DNA of 64,000 nucleotides, taken from assembly GCA_916700875.1 (NCBI GenBank), contig CAKAKS010000062.1, forward strand, positions 4,548,373 to 4,612,372, written 5' to 3'. The stretch comes from Sebastes aleutianus (lineage: Eukaryota; Chordata; Actinopteri; Perciformes; Sebastidae). Position numbers and translations under genes: made by a program. Shown one piece after another: positions 28,001 to 35,657 of the stretch; position 1 is the first letter of the stretch; every line of letters begins with the position of its first letter. The notes below the pieces were generated by a model, which was given only the letters and a program-made list of their open reading frames with translations, did no database searches and was not told the origin of the DNA.

Positions 28001-31000
28001 GTGACCTGCAACACACACACACACACACATCAACCATCAGTACAACTAGAACACATATAAAGCCCTAATTTCTCTCACTATTTCAATTTCAGACATTCTT
28101 AGCATGTATGAAAGGAATTAATCTATGTCTAATTTTATTGCACTCCAACTGGACATACACTGGACTTCCCCATCATCACAATGTCTTCCCTCCTGGTCCT
28201 TACTATAGAGAGCCCCCTGGTGGTGAAATGTGTCATGCATAAGAAAAGAGCACTTCTGGGAACAAGGGGATCAGCTGAAGTTGTAATCAAACAACCCTCA
28301 AATGAAAGTGGTTTGACAAAAAAAAGATTAACTTGGACCACTCACTAGTTTTTTTTCTGGAGCTTTCAACTCCATCTAACAGTCTTCCTCAGCAAATGGA
28401 GTTTGCTCAGTTGTCATAGAGACGAAGTAGTTCAGTTGTGTTGAAGTTAAAGTGACCGAAGTATGGGATTTCAGTCATGTGATAACATCTCCAGGAGTAT
28501 CACTCAGCCATAACCCTGATGACGTCATCAGGGTAGGCATAGGCGGTATCAAATATTTTCATACCGTCATTCGTTCCTGACGACCTTTAAATGTCCCGTA
28601 GGTGTAAATGTGAGCGTGAATGGTTGTCTGTCTCTATGTGTCAGCCCTGTGATAGTCTGGCGATTTGTCCAGGGTGTATCCTGCCTTCACCCAGTGTGTC
28701 AGCTGGGATTGACTCCAGAATAGGATAAGTGGGTACAGATAATGGATGGATGGATACCTTCCTGACATTCCACTGGGGTGGAGAGAGAGTGAGCCTGAGC
28801 CGGAGTTAAATTTCACTGCAACTTGTCGCAGCTAACGTCATATTCATCTCTCTCTCTCTCTCTCTGATTACCGCCCAAGTCTACATCAAGGCTTTAAAGA
28901 AGTGGGTATTTAGGAGGCAGGGAGAGTTAAATGAAAGACACTATAGAGTTGCATTATTATATAATATATATATAATGTGGGATTGAGTGTTTTTGGACCT
29001 TAACCCCTACAAGGGACTGAGAGTCAGGATATCTCAGGCCCTGTTCAGACCTGGTATTAACATGCGTCCTCAGTGATCGGATCACAAGTGGACAGCTCTA
29101 AGTACAGGTGTGAACACACTCAAGACGCATTGAGGACGCATTGAGATCGGAGCTTTCAGACCACATTCAGAGGTGGTCTGGGCCACATGTGACCACATTC
29201 TTTTAGCAGTGTGTACGCGAATGTGTCCCGGGCCACATTAAGGACCTCCTACTCAACTGACGTCCCCGCTGGGATCCGCGGGATCACTGCGCTCCTCAGG
29301 TGGACAGACAGGTAGATGACTTGGTCAAGGTGATTATATGTTCATGTCCTGTCAAACAAGCTCACTTATTTTTCCCATCTCTTGCCTGCTCGTATTTAGC
29401 CTTATACAGTTCATGGTGACTCAACCCTTTCGTCCAAACAGAACCTATTTGAGACATAAGTTCATTTTTACACCGGTCATTTTCTTAATGGGCACCTGCA
29501 CCTTCACTTTCCACCGTGAGATCTGTACATTCCCGTCCTGTACCATCTTGTTTCTGAGCAGGAGGAAACCCGCAGCACATTTTTTTTACTGCCTGTGTAG
29601 AACATTATGCATCTTTTTCTCTGATCTCCTCCATAATAAGTAAAGAACTGATTGATATTTGGGAAAAGAATGAGTAATTAGATGCTGAGGACAAAGCGTG
29701 AAAAAGACTGCATTATTCTGCTGTCTGATACTGCCACACGGACTGGGGATGAATATCTCAGCTGAGTGCAAGTCAGCACATATACCCAGACAGATAGAAT
29801 ACATTTGAATACACACACAACCCTTCCTTTCACAAGATCCCACGCTCTTATCTTTGGATTACTCAGCACTTTAACAAAATTAACCACTTGACATAGGCAG
29901 GCCGGGTGAACTTCCTGTTTAATGTGCAATGAGTGGAGCTTACTAAACATATAGCAACTTTCTGTTAAGAAGGAGGCTTGTGTTGTCGTTCGGATCCTCA
30001 AGGAAGACTGGCACTTGCTCACAGTGTAAACTTCTATGCAATATGAGTTACACCCTTGTTGTTGCAGACACTGCCCTTGAGCAAAACATTGAAAACACCC
30101 TTCTGATCCAGTAGAGCTGCTATTACAGCCAACAGAGGTTACCGTGGTTACACTGGGCATCCCCAACCTAATCCATAAGGGGAGCTCTGAGAGACAGATT
30201 CTGTGCAGCAGAGGCCTAAATAATCCTGACCCAGCTTGACCCTAATTTAGGTAAAGTAAGCATGCACCGATAATGATACCGGATCAGATATCGGGCTGAT
30301 GCTGACTCAAATAGCCGGATCGGGTGTCGGTGACGATGCGGCCGATCTATTCAGTTTCTTTTCTATGTTTGCATACAATACACATTATATACTGGATTTT
30401 TTAAAGTTTTGACCATTTTGTTGCTGCATTATTTTTTACCAAGTTGCAGGCGTACGATTTATTATTTTAATACAATTCAGTACAATTTTTTATCTATGTT
30501 TGTATTTGTTGCATTTAGTTTTACAAAGTTAGGAAAGCAATGTTGAAATTAAACCTGATCCCAGTTACTTCCACACAGTGAGGCATACAGCTTTTCAATT
30601 AAACACTGGTATCGGATTGGTACTCGGTATCGGCCAATACCCAAAGCCCAGGTATCTGGATCAACCGGAGGAAGGAAAATAACTCTGGATTCGGCTATTA
30701 GTGCATTTTACAACTTTTAGGACCTAATGATTTAAATCAGGGTTATATAAGTGTTTGCACTGGGGAGTTAATTAACAAAAAATGATCTGGCGTGTTACAG
30801 ACGTCTCCTTCCAAATGTACATCTATGGGAAAAAGTATTTTTGGGCCCAATGGCATCACGTGACGGACACGGAAGTTGTAATTCCAGTTTGGCCGCTTTG
30901 CTTGAAAGCCTGCAGCGCTCTTCCTGGGGGCTTGAATTTAGGTGAATGAAAAATATTGAGCCTTGATAACTCCAAGGCCCCCTGATAGTAACGCAGGCTT

Positions 31001-31040
31001 GGTCAGAATCTGTGCATCTGAGGGGCCGAGAGACAGAGAC

Positions 31041-31109
<69 letters not shown>

Positions 31110-31738
31110 TAGATAGATAGATAGATGGATAAATGGATAGATGGATAGTTGAAATTTGTCTTTGGCTTCTCCAAATACAGCAATGTCACATACAATACGC
31201 ATAAAACCACACACAATTAAAACATACAAATACACAGTATACAATATACAATAGTGCAGTGGGCAGGTAGCAGCAGCTTATATAAATATATAAATACAAG
31301 TGTTCCCTGTTGATATCCTGACTGTAATGCTGCATCCTACATTTCCCATAATGCAACTCCATGGACCCCAATTCCTTGTAATCACCCACCCAGCCAGCCA
31401 CCCCCAGGTCTTCAGGCTGTCTGTTGTTTGTAGTCTCCTAACCCAAGATAACCCTAACGCCATCCCTATGACATCATCCGGGTTATTTCCTCCCTGTCAG
31501 CTGTGGAGAAGGTAAACTGTAGCCTGAGGGAAGATGTAAGACAGGAAACCCTAGATCTAAACAGAGATAGATTTATAGATTCCAGGGAGTCGGTGACTCA
31601 TCCTGCTTTGTTTATGTGTCTGCTTGCTTACGTGGAGTCCTGGTTGAAGGAAGCGCAGCCGAACTGCAGCCCCGGTCCGTCAGGTCCGTCAGGTCCGTCC
31701 GGTCCGCCAGGCCCTCCGGCAGCCTCTCCGGTCTCCAT
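7036..31738 (-). CDS. wipi1: WD-repeat phosphoinositide-interacting protein 1 (WIPI1), 12 coding exons
   Basis: Coding exons, in transcript order, all on the minus strand: 31738-31632, 28005-27923, 23998-23829, 23678-23582, 22875-22778, 19106-19014, 12275-12205, 11408-11301, 11096-10932, 10608-10501, 9357-9224, 7157-7036. All junctions are GT-AG, phases agree and the sum is 1356 nt, giving 451 aa (human WIPI1 is 446). The start ATG at 31738 opens a short Gly/Pro-rich N-terminus (METGEAAGG...), followed by the propeller starting FNQDST/SLALGTKTGYKLF. Diagnostic stretches are PDVYIVERLFSSSLVVVVS, HFKKGTEICNYSY, CLEESIYIHNIKDMKLLKT and LCALSINHSN. The FRRG motif at residues 234-237 (exon 7) is the PI3P/PI(3,5)P2-binding signature of PROPPINs. 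The tail SYAATAALPP and GYSEDGGAIKGEVIPEHEF resembles WIPI1 rather than WIPI2. The family binds PI3P on phagophores and endosomes and supports LC3 lipidation and autophagosome formation. The protein ends FPPVSIQKC, unlike the mammalian end; see the finding on a possible alternative donor at 7056. A poly(A) signal candidate lies at 6815-6810. Confidence 0.95.
7299..7815. mobile_element. MITE family A, copy 2 (wipi1 intron 11)
   Basis: Ends TTAAAGGTCCCATATTG and ATATGGGACCTTTAA form terminal inverted repeats of about 15 bp. The central palindrome is at 7471-7488. It is about 517 bp with no reading frame of note. Confidence 0.9.
7909..8050 (+). mobile_element. tRNA-derived SINE (wipi1 intron 11)
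   Basis: An RNA polymerase III A box (TGGCTCAGGGG, at 7920) and B box (GGTTTGATCCC, at 7967) have tRNA-like spacing. They are followed by AGTGTCCTTAGACAAGAT-type sequence found in fish tRNA-derived SINEs. It is not a functional tRNA gene: no cloverleaf closes and the acceptor end is lost. Confidence 0.8.
8105..8725. repeat. fish interspersed repeat, unclassified
   Basis: It opens CATAGACTTTATATAAGAAG and contains GGCCGTCGCCATCTTGGTTT, words I associate with a multicopy teleost repeat. It ends near TTTAAGCCACTTCAGC. No reading frame of note. Confidence 0.45.
10200..10345. repeat. GGTTCTT-type palindromic MITE fragment
   Basis: Repeated GGTTCTT and AGAACC/GAAACC words lie in inverse orientation around a short centre, without coding capacity. 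Confidence 0.4.
11525..12049. mobile_element. MITE family A, copy 3 (wipi1 intron 7)
   Basis: It begins TTAAAGGGGACATACTG and ends ATATGGGTCCTTTAA, both slightly diverged from the family. The palindrome GTGATGTCAC is at 11707-11716. It sits within the short intron between exons 7 and 8. Confidence 0.9.
12430..14111. repeat. left arm of a 1.68 kb inverted repeat in wipi1 intron 6
   Basis: This stretch is a close reverse complement of 16694-18379. The match starts at TAGTCCATGAG (12430) and ends at CAGTTGTTTGGTAGA (14111). Reading frames on opposite strands give near-identical peptides: 12976-12713 minus corresponds to 17823-18086 plus, and 13933-14124 plus corresponds to 16872-16666 minus. 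Only scattered substitutions and small indels separate the arms. The inner part of the arm is a copy, antisense to the arm's own direction, of the 3' coding end of the element described at 16240-17130. Confidence 0.93.
14112..14612. repeat. third, internally inverted partial copy of the arm sequence
   Basis: 14112-14166 repeats left-arm sequence around 13282-13335 in the same orientation, and about 14200-14582 repeats right-arm sequence around 17187-17620. The two pieces are bounded by the inverted words GTTAAGGTAAAAGTAAAAG (from about 14166) and CTTTTACTTTTACCTTAAC (to about 14612). This is a smaller inversion nested just inside the left arm. Confidence 0.8.
14650..14910 (-). pseudogene. transposon protein fragment, second degenerate copy
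   Basis: The minus strand from about 14910 encodes a degraded peptide beginning IALSKAPKGIPKEIISIVEH and then running on to GQHVGPSCSNLTKLGSQHL in another frame. It is homologous to the plus-strand fragment ALSKAPKSVTSEIISIMEHN at about 15838-15905. It is a broken, inverted second copy of part of the same element protein. No function is assigned. Confidence 0.6.
15050..15910 (+). pseudogene. degenerate transposon protein (VDTDVVVLAI / FHAFTGCDT type)
   Basis: Reading the plus strand from about 15050 gives TVDTDVVVLAIAHVSELD, then LWVTFGTCKNFRYIPAH up to 15180. The frame is broken by a 523 bp hAT-type insertion and resumes exactly after it with EIAKPLGPDKSKALLVFHAF followed by TGCDTASAHGI, and then ETFMALSKAPKSV. 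The words VDTDVVVLA and FHAFTGCDT recur in uncharacterised proteins carried by multicopy elements in fish and many invertebrates; that is recall, not a search. The D-rich and GCDT motifs look nuclease- or transposase-like, but I do not claim a catalytic role. The frame has several stops and is not functional. Confidence 0.7.
15181..15703. mobile_element. non-autonomous hAT-type element with 8 bp target duplication
   Basis: The element begins TAGGGCTGTAACGATATG and ends ATCGTTACACCCTTA, giving imperfect terminal inverted repeats. It is flanked on both sides by the identical 8 bp CTGCTCAT (15173-15180 and 15704-15711). An 8 bp duplication with such termini is the hallmark of the hAT superfamily. 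It is 523 bp long, AT-rich, and encodes no transposase. It interrupts the transposon-protein pseudogene so precisely that the reading frame (...FRYIPAH / EIAKPLG...) is continuous across the duplication. Confidence 0.9.
16240..17130 (+). pseudogene. degenerate element protein, C-terminal part with PD...ELTV motif
   Basis: The plus strand encodes GAWTRWERVLQRNISWSNIW, then DFHHIRFLVQAVYGALPSAS, LGKQLKFPAWI, QPDVIIISESTKQLIRLELT and SWKERMDEANERKRDQ, ending with frames giving RCEPVEVGCKAF. The spacing of PD, then E-L-T at the end of a hydrophobic strand, resembles the PD-(D/E)xK nuclease fold seen in several mobile-element proteins, which is a weak structural inference. Stop codons and frame changes show it is dead. 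Its 3' portion is the part duplicated in inverse orientation at 13690-14111. Confidence 0.65.
16694..18379. repeat. right arm of the 1.68 kb inverted repeat in wipi1 intron 6
   Basis: This is the partner of 12430-14111. Its inner end (16694) begins TCTACCAAACAACTGATC and its outer end closes with CTCATGGACTA (18379). It includes the end of a degenerate reading frame with RCEPVEVGCKAF and later ATAAGTQ-type residues, then about 1.2 kb without coding signals. Together with the left arm and the 2.6 kb spacer it forms a 5.95 kb palindromic structure. I do not recognise it as a named transposon family. Confidence 0.93.
19478..19768. repeat. 41 bp minisatellite, 7 units (wipi1 intron 5)
   Basis: Unit starts fall at 19478, 19519, 19560, 19601, 19642, 19683 and 19724, exactly 41 bp apart. 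Each unit reads CAGATAGAGCCAGAGCAACA followed by a CTCTCCACGCC-type end. A single unit with the same left flank (GGATCCAGGAGGATGTCAAG) is present at 34729. The unit length is not a multiple of three, so the long minus-strand reading frames here are an artefact of the repeat. Confidence 0.93.
20114..21733 (-). mobile_element. Tc1/mariner element with about 210 bp IR/DR terminal repeats
   Basis: Terminal inverted repeats run from CACACGCAGGCAAAATTG at 20114 to about 20325 and from about 21524 to 21733, and the element is flanked by TA dinucleotides (20112-20113 and 21734-21735), the Tc1 target site. Each terminal repeat contains two related direct repeats, the outer AAATTGTTGGTACCCTT and the inner AAATGATGGTACCCTT, which is the IR/DR arrangement of the Sleeping Beauty group. 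The transposase gene inside is on the minus strand and broken. Total length of about 1620 bp is normal for the family. It lies in wipi1 intron 5. Confidence 0.93.
20333..21388 (-). pseudogene. Tc1-like transposase, frameshifted
   Basis: The N-terminal part from 21349 or 21388 contains the paired helix-turn-helix region (LSQEIRKNIIDLHVKGKGYK, VPVTTAAHIIQKF, GRGRKRKIDDKSKR, DRTIRHCLSQSGLNG). A frameshift near 20960 moves the frame to the catalytic part at 20948-20601 (FWENVLWTDETKLELFG with the first catalytic Asp; GGGSVMLWGCFAASDTG; LKQDNDPKHS with the second Asp). A further break near 20600 precedes SPDLNPIEHLWKELK, the third acidic residue block (DDE-type), and the end at 20333. Intact enzymes of this group are about 340 aa. 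At least two disruptions make it inactive. Confidence 0.93.
23063..23480. mobile_element. MITE family B, partial copy (wipi1 intron 4)
   Basis: It starts TTAAAGCTGCAATAGGTAGA and shares GCAAGATTTCACAGACCGGA and CTCAAATGTTCTCAGAATCA with copies near 32960-33515 and 34900-35200. It ends in GAGATCTGTTGAGGAAATA, which is also the start of the piece at 24108. Confidence 0.7.
24108..24361. mobile_element. MITE family B, partial copy (wipi1 intron 2)
   Basis: The shared sequence includes AACGCTCTCTCTCTGAAATG, CTTGAATTACAATATGCTGA and the end CTGATGCTTTAA. It represents the opposite half of the family from the 23063 copy. Wipi1 exons 3 and 4 lie between the two. Confidence 0.75.
24855..25100. repeat. 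hAT-like MITE fragment
   Basis: It begins AGAGCCTGACCAATATCAAC and continues with CGATCAACCGATTTTAGC and GCCGACCAATAAGCAG, resembling the GCCTGACCGATATATCGG ends of a fish MITE family. The boundaries are uncertain. Confidence 0.4.
26108..26617. mobile_element. MITE family A, copy 4 (wipi1 intron 2)
   Basis: Starts TTAAAGGTCCCATATTG and ends ATATGGGACCTTTAA, with near-perfect terminal inverted repeats. The palindrome is at 26281-26298. It shares the internal words CATGTTCTAGTAGAAACA and TCAGCTGA with the other copies. Confidence 0.92.
28640..28755 (+). mobile_element. LINE/SINE 3' tail with ATGG repeats
   Basis: CCTGTGATAGTCTGGCGATT, GTCCAGGGTGTATCCTGCCT and AGCTGGGATTGACTCCAG followed by AATGGATGGATGG form a 3' tail widely found in fish non-LTR elements. 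It is in wipi1 intron 1. Confidence 0.6.
29038..29330. repeat. interspersed repeat starting GGCCCTGTTCAGACCTGG
   Basis: It contains TATTAACATGCGTCCTCAGT and GGGCCACATGTGACCACATT, characteristic of a multicopy fish MITE. The right end is unclear. Confidence 0.4.
30255..30665. repeat. hAT-like repeat with CCGATA/TATCGG words
   Basis: It opens CATGCACCGATAATGATACC and closes near GGTATCGGATTGGTACTCGG and CCAATACCCAAAGCCCAGGT, as in a common fish hAT-type MITE. AT-rich centre, no coding capacity. Confidence 0.45.
31034..31145. repeat. (ACAG)n followed by (ATAG/ATGG)n microsatellite
   Basis: About 19 ACAG units are followed by GATA and GGATA units. It produces spurious long minus-strand frames rich in CLSV. 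Confidence 0.95.
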
Positions 31739-32165
31739 CCCGATCCCCAGCGACCTCCTTCCCTCCCTCCGCCCTGGATTGGAGGCCTGGGATCGGCTGC
31801 ACCTCTTCGCTCGATGTCGGCGGAAGACGGCTCCAATGTGGAAGAAATAATGACCGGGAGTTGTTTTATAGGTGAGCTCCTCGAGGCAGAGCTAGCGCGG
31901 TTCTCCGCTATAGATGAGCTGAATGTTCCGTTTCTCTGCTTGTTATTTACCGAGGTCGGTTCTCCAGACCCCGGAGGAAGAGAAGGGAGATTCAGGAGCA
32001 AAACAAGAACAGCTGACGGCGTTACGTCACAACTCCGCCTCTTACTGATTGGTCGGTAGTGAAACGGTGTTGTCGCTGGCTTCTATTCTGATTGGTCAGG
32101 TGTGCAACAGCGTGTTTTCATTGGCTGCTGCTGAGGAGTGTGCTTTGTTTGGGTCATGTGATGTA
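31632..32165 (-). promoter_or_regulatory. wipi1 first exon and CCAAT-type promoter
   Basis: This is a GC-rich, CpG-containing stretch around and upstream of the wipi1 start codon. Upstream, for a minus-strand gene, it carries three inverted CCAAT boxes read as ATTGG on the plus strand (32048-32052, 32091-32095, 32120-32124), a CRE-like TTACGTCA (32022-32029) and an E-box GTCATGTGAT (32153-32162) that matches the TFEB/CLEAR consensus GTCACGTGAC at 8 of 10 positions. No TATA box is evident. Clustered CCAAT boxes are typical of NF-Y-driven housekeeping promoters. That TFEB controls mammalian WIPI1 is established knowledge; use of this site in this fish is inference. The transcription start is not defined by the sequence. 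Confidence 0.6.
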
Positions 32166-32254
32166 GTTATTATCCGGTACCTCCACCCTCCCACTGACTC
32201 CACCCTCCCACTTAGTGACGGAGTTCCTCTCACAGCTGGATGAAGCACCCTTCT

Positions 32255-32784
32255 TTAAAGGTCCCATTTTATAAAAAAGTGAGATTTTCATGTTTTTTTA
32301 TTATAAAGCAGGCCTCTTGCTATATAAATACTGTGAAAGTATCGAAACGCTCAATCCACAGGGAAATACACACAGCCCGTATTCAGGAACTCTGCATTTG
32401 AAACAAGCTGTCAGGATTTCTGTCCATTTGTGATGTCACAAATATACAATATTTAGACCCTTTATGCAGTTGTAAACGTAAACAATCTAAATGTGTCCCA
32501 GTTTATTCCTGTTGCAGTGTATGTGAATGTCATCAGCTAACAGGAAGTACACACAGACCCGAGCTGTTGCCTAGCAACGCAATTCTGTTGCAATTTCGTT
32601 GCGATTCCGTCAAAATGCGCTAAAACGAAGCGTTTCAGACAGAGAGGGCAAATACAGGCATATTCAGGCCGACAATATGAGGAAAATAAAGTTTTTTTTG
32701 AACATTACAGCATGTAAACATGTTCTAGTAGAAACACAAAATACAAGTGAGAACCTGAAAATGAGCATGATATGGGACCTTTAA
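32255..32784. mobile_element. MITE family A, copy 5 (upstream of wipi1)
   Basis: Starts TTTAAAGGTCCCATTTT and ends ATATGGGACCTTTAA. GTGATGTCAC is at 32430-32439. It lies about 90 bp beyond the promoter elements of wipi1, so it bounds that promoter. Confidence 0.92.
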
Positions 32785-32959
32785 ATATTATATACACAGC
32801 ATATACACAGCACCCCAAATCAATATACAGCGCACGCCATTTAAATCAAAATGTTGAATCTAAATCTAAATGTTGAGAAAATGTTGATTCACAAATACAT
32901 TTTATGATAGTATTCAGACAGCTTCCATAGTGTCCATAAAATATGTTACAAATGTTCTT

Positions 32960-33517
32960 AAAGCTTCAGTAGTCAGTATATTTTTGGCATCATTGGGCAA
33001 AAATTCCATAACCTTTCAGCATATTGTAATTCAAGTGTTCTGAGAGAAAACTAGACTTCTGCACCTCCTCATGGCTCTGTTTTCAGGCTTTAAAAAAATC
33101 TAGCCCGTGACGGGAGACTTTGACCAATCACAGGTCAGTTCATTGAGAGAGCGTTCCTATTTGCTGTGCTCTGATAATGTGACCAGAACTTGGCGTTCCT
33201 TCACCAGATTTCAAAATAACATAATATTGATTCATCAGCGCTGCCTAGTTTGACCGCTTGGTCGGAGTTCGCGAGTGATTGACAGCCGGCACTCATAGAC
33301 AGCAGATGGACAGCAGACCTCAGATCAGCTCTGACTGCTTGTTTTTCTCCGGTCTGTGAAATCTTGTAGATGCCGTTAGGAGCACCGGAGGACACAGAGG
33401 CACGTGATTTTTTTCAGGTTACCTGTTTCATGTACTACTGTCAGGATATAGCAACCTTTTTATAAAAAATATTTTTTTTAATCATATTTGCTCCAATCTC
33501 GCCTACTGCTGCTTTAA
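32960..33517. mobile_element. MITE family B, full-length inverse copy
   Basis: It runs from AAGCTTCAGTAGTCAGTATA to CGCCTACTGCTGCTTTAA and contains both halves seen separately at 23063 and 24108. Inverted CTTCAGTAG / CTACTGCTGCTTTAA-type ends are present. Confidence 0.75.
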
Positions 33518-34440
33518 TGTTGTTAGGTGTTCAGAAAAGTAATACATTATGGTCAAAAATGTCAAAATGTCAAAGTCCAAAGAAAAGCAGCAGGATTCAG
33601 TGTCTCTCCTTGAGGACTGTTAGCTAATCTGCACTCTCACTCAGTAAGGGTTGACAGTAAGGAAATGTTCTCACATTGTGTTCACTTCCTACAGTGAAAA
33701 CGGTGTTCCTGGCTGTTAAAACAAAAGGTTCTAGCAAGATGTATCACAGATTTTCACACGTGGTCCCTGCTCTTTATGAAAAAGTGTTTTCTTCACAGAT
33801 AATGACAAGGCGGGCGCATGATGCTCTCGTTCAGATGAGAAGGCCTGACCGATGCCTACTACTTGGTGTTATTACCTCTTCTATACCAGCACTGGTTTGA
33901 CTAACCAGTGACCTCTACTGGTTTGTGAGGGTATTGATCACCACTCCCTCAATAGGAGCACTGACTGTCATGAATTGCACATCCATAATCACTTTGCCCT
34001 TTTAAATTACAGCCCAATGTTGAATAAACATGTTAAATAGCAAAAGCCATCCTGAAATCTTCCCAATGCAGATTGTTTTGTGTAATCTATCTGAAGGCTA
34101 AATGTGAAAGTATTTTATCTTAGTCCCAGAGATAAATGAGAAATGAAATGGGAAGGGAACCCTCCTCATCATCATAGTCATCATAGTTGTGAATTGTTTC
34201 AGGCTTTTGTTAAAAAGTAAATCGATTTGATCAATGATTTCTCTGGTTGTTGTTTTTCCAAATTAAAGTGGAGAATAAACTAAAGCTGTGAGGTTTTAGG
34301 CCTCAATAAAAATCATTTGGACTGTGGTGTCATTAATGTGTAGGACACTTAAATCAAATATAATCAACAAATATCATGGCACCTGGAAATGATTGACTAT
34401 TTAACGTTATGGTAACCTAACATCACTGAAAGTCAAGGAA
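33518..34440. other. no gene recognised between wipi1 and arpc1
   Basis: The frames are short and there is no recognised homology. The AT-rich spacer has no clear repeat structure. Confidence 0.5.
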
Positions 34441-34582
34441 GTCACATAACACATCATCATTTTAGATGTCGGATGTTGTCTTTTATTGAAATCAACACCA
34501 AACCAGTCAAGTGGTAAAAAATAGTGATATGGAAAAATCTCCCAAAAAAAACTTTTAACAGGGGAAAAAAATGGAAGAAACC

Positions 34583-34939
34583 TCAAGAGGAGCCACAGAT
34601 GAGGGTTTCCTCCTTCAGGATGGACATAAAGAGTTCATATGACAAAAAATGATCTGGTATAGTTTGAACATATATGGAGGGATGGATCCAGGAGGATGTC
34701 AAGCAGCTTCCAGGTGTCGCCAAACAGATAGAGCCTGAGCACCACGACCTCCTCTCCACCATGGTGTCGTAGCCGGAGTCGTCCAGGGTCTCTTCGTCCT
34801 CGTAATCAGAGGAGAGCGGGTAGACGTCACCGTCTTCAAACTGAAAGACACTCTCATCCTCATCATCAGAAGAAAGAGGGGGGATATACTCACCTTCTTC
34901 AACCTCAGGCGCCTCATCCTCAAATGTTTTCAGAATCAT
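34583..34939 (-). pseudogene. acidic 118 aa open frame within repeat DNA
   Basis: The minus-strand frame starts ATG at 34939 and encodes a very acidic run (residues about 6-55 with EVEEGEYIPPLSSDDEDE and LSSDYEDEETLDDSGYD), then enters the repeat sequence shared with 19440 (SICLATPGSCLTSSWIH). Acidic SSD/EDE N-termini occur in some DNA-transposon proteins such as piggyBac relatives, but no catalytic domain is visible. It may be a chance frame or a remnant. Confidence 0.3.
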
Positions 34940-35200
34940 TTGAGGCGAGTGTACTGTTTAGCTGTGAGCTCAGATGGCTGGAGCACAACCAATAGGAACG
35001 CTCTCTCTCTCTGAAACGACCTGTGATTGGTCAAAGTCTCCCGTCACGGGCTAGATTTTCTAAACCCTGAAAACAGAGCCATGAGGAGGTGCAGAAGTCT
35101 AGTTTTCTCTCAGAACACTTGAATTACAATATGCTGAAAGGTTATTATGACATTTTTTGTCCAATGATGCCAAAGATATACTGCCTACTGAAGCTTTAAA
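34678..35200. mobile_element. MITE family B relative carrying an acidic reading frame
   Basis: The right part (34930-35200) matches family B through CTTGAATTACAATATGCTGA to GCTTTAA. The left part shares GGATCCAGGAGGATGTCAAG with 19440. In between lies a minus-strand open frame, described separately. Confidence 0.6.
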
Positions 35201-35477
35201 GAAATCCCCAAGATCGCCTTCTTTCACCTACGCAACATAGATAAAACATTATACTGTATAACAGTTTTCATAGGCTGAGTAGCCCAGTACTCCTGATGAC
35301 AAATAACGAGGTCAGTTCAGTGAAGTGCCCCTTAAAGAGGAAGTGAAATAGCAACAGTAACAAAAATAAAGTAATAACCTAAAGACCTAAATACATACAT
35401 ACAATACACTGAATACACAACACGGAAATGTGAAGAACAAGTCATTACACCTCGTTGTCTGGCCTGTAAATATCCTT

Positions 35478-35657
35478 TTTTATTCATTCAAAACGTTTTT
35501 CATTGACAAATATCACAGAGCACATGTGCTCACATCGTTTTCCAGTCGCTCAAAAGCACATCAGCAGCTCCATGGCGGCAGTTTTTGAGTATTTGAAATA
35601 AAGGTGTGATGGTCGCTTCGGCCTCCGACACCTCGCGGACTGACAGTCTGTGGCGTC
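35478..35657 (-). other. arpc1 3' UTR with AATAAA
   Basis: Downstream of the TGA at 35660-35658 the minus strand carries AATAAA at 35483-35478, about 180 nt past the stop. This supports 35663-35478 as the terminal exon even though it holds almost no coding sequence. The exon also has an open alternative frame discussed in the findings. Confidence 0.6.

Noticed and set aside
30795..31244. Minus-strand 149 aa frame rich in CLSV repeats
   Set aside because: The repeats are the translation of an (ACAG)n microsatellite.
31616..32059. Plus-strand 147 aa frame over the wipi1 first exon
   Set aside because: It is antisense to wipi1 exon 1 and its GC-rich promoter; no homology.
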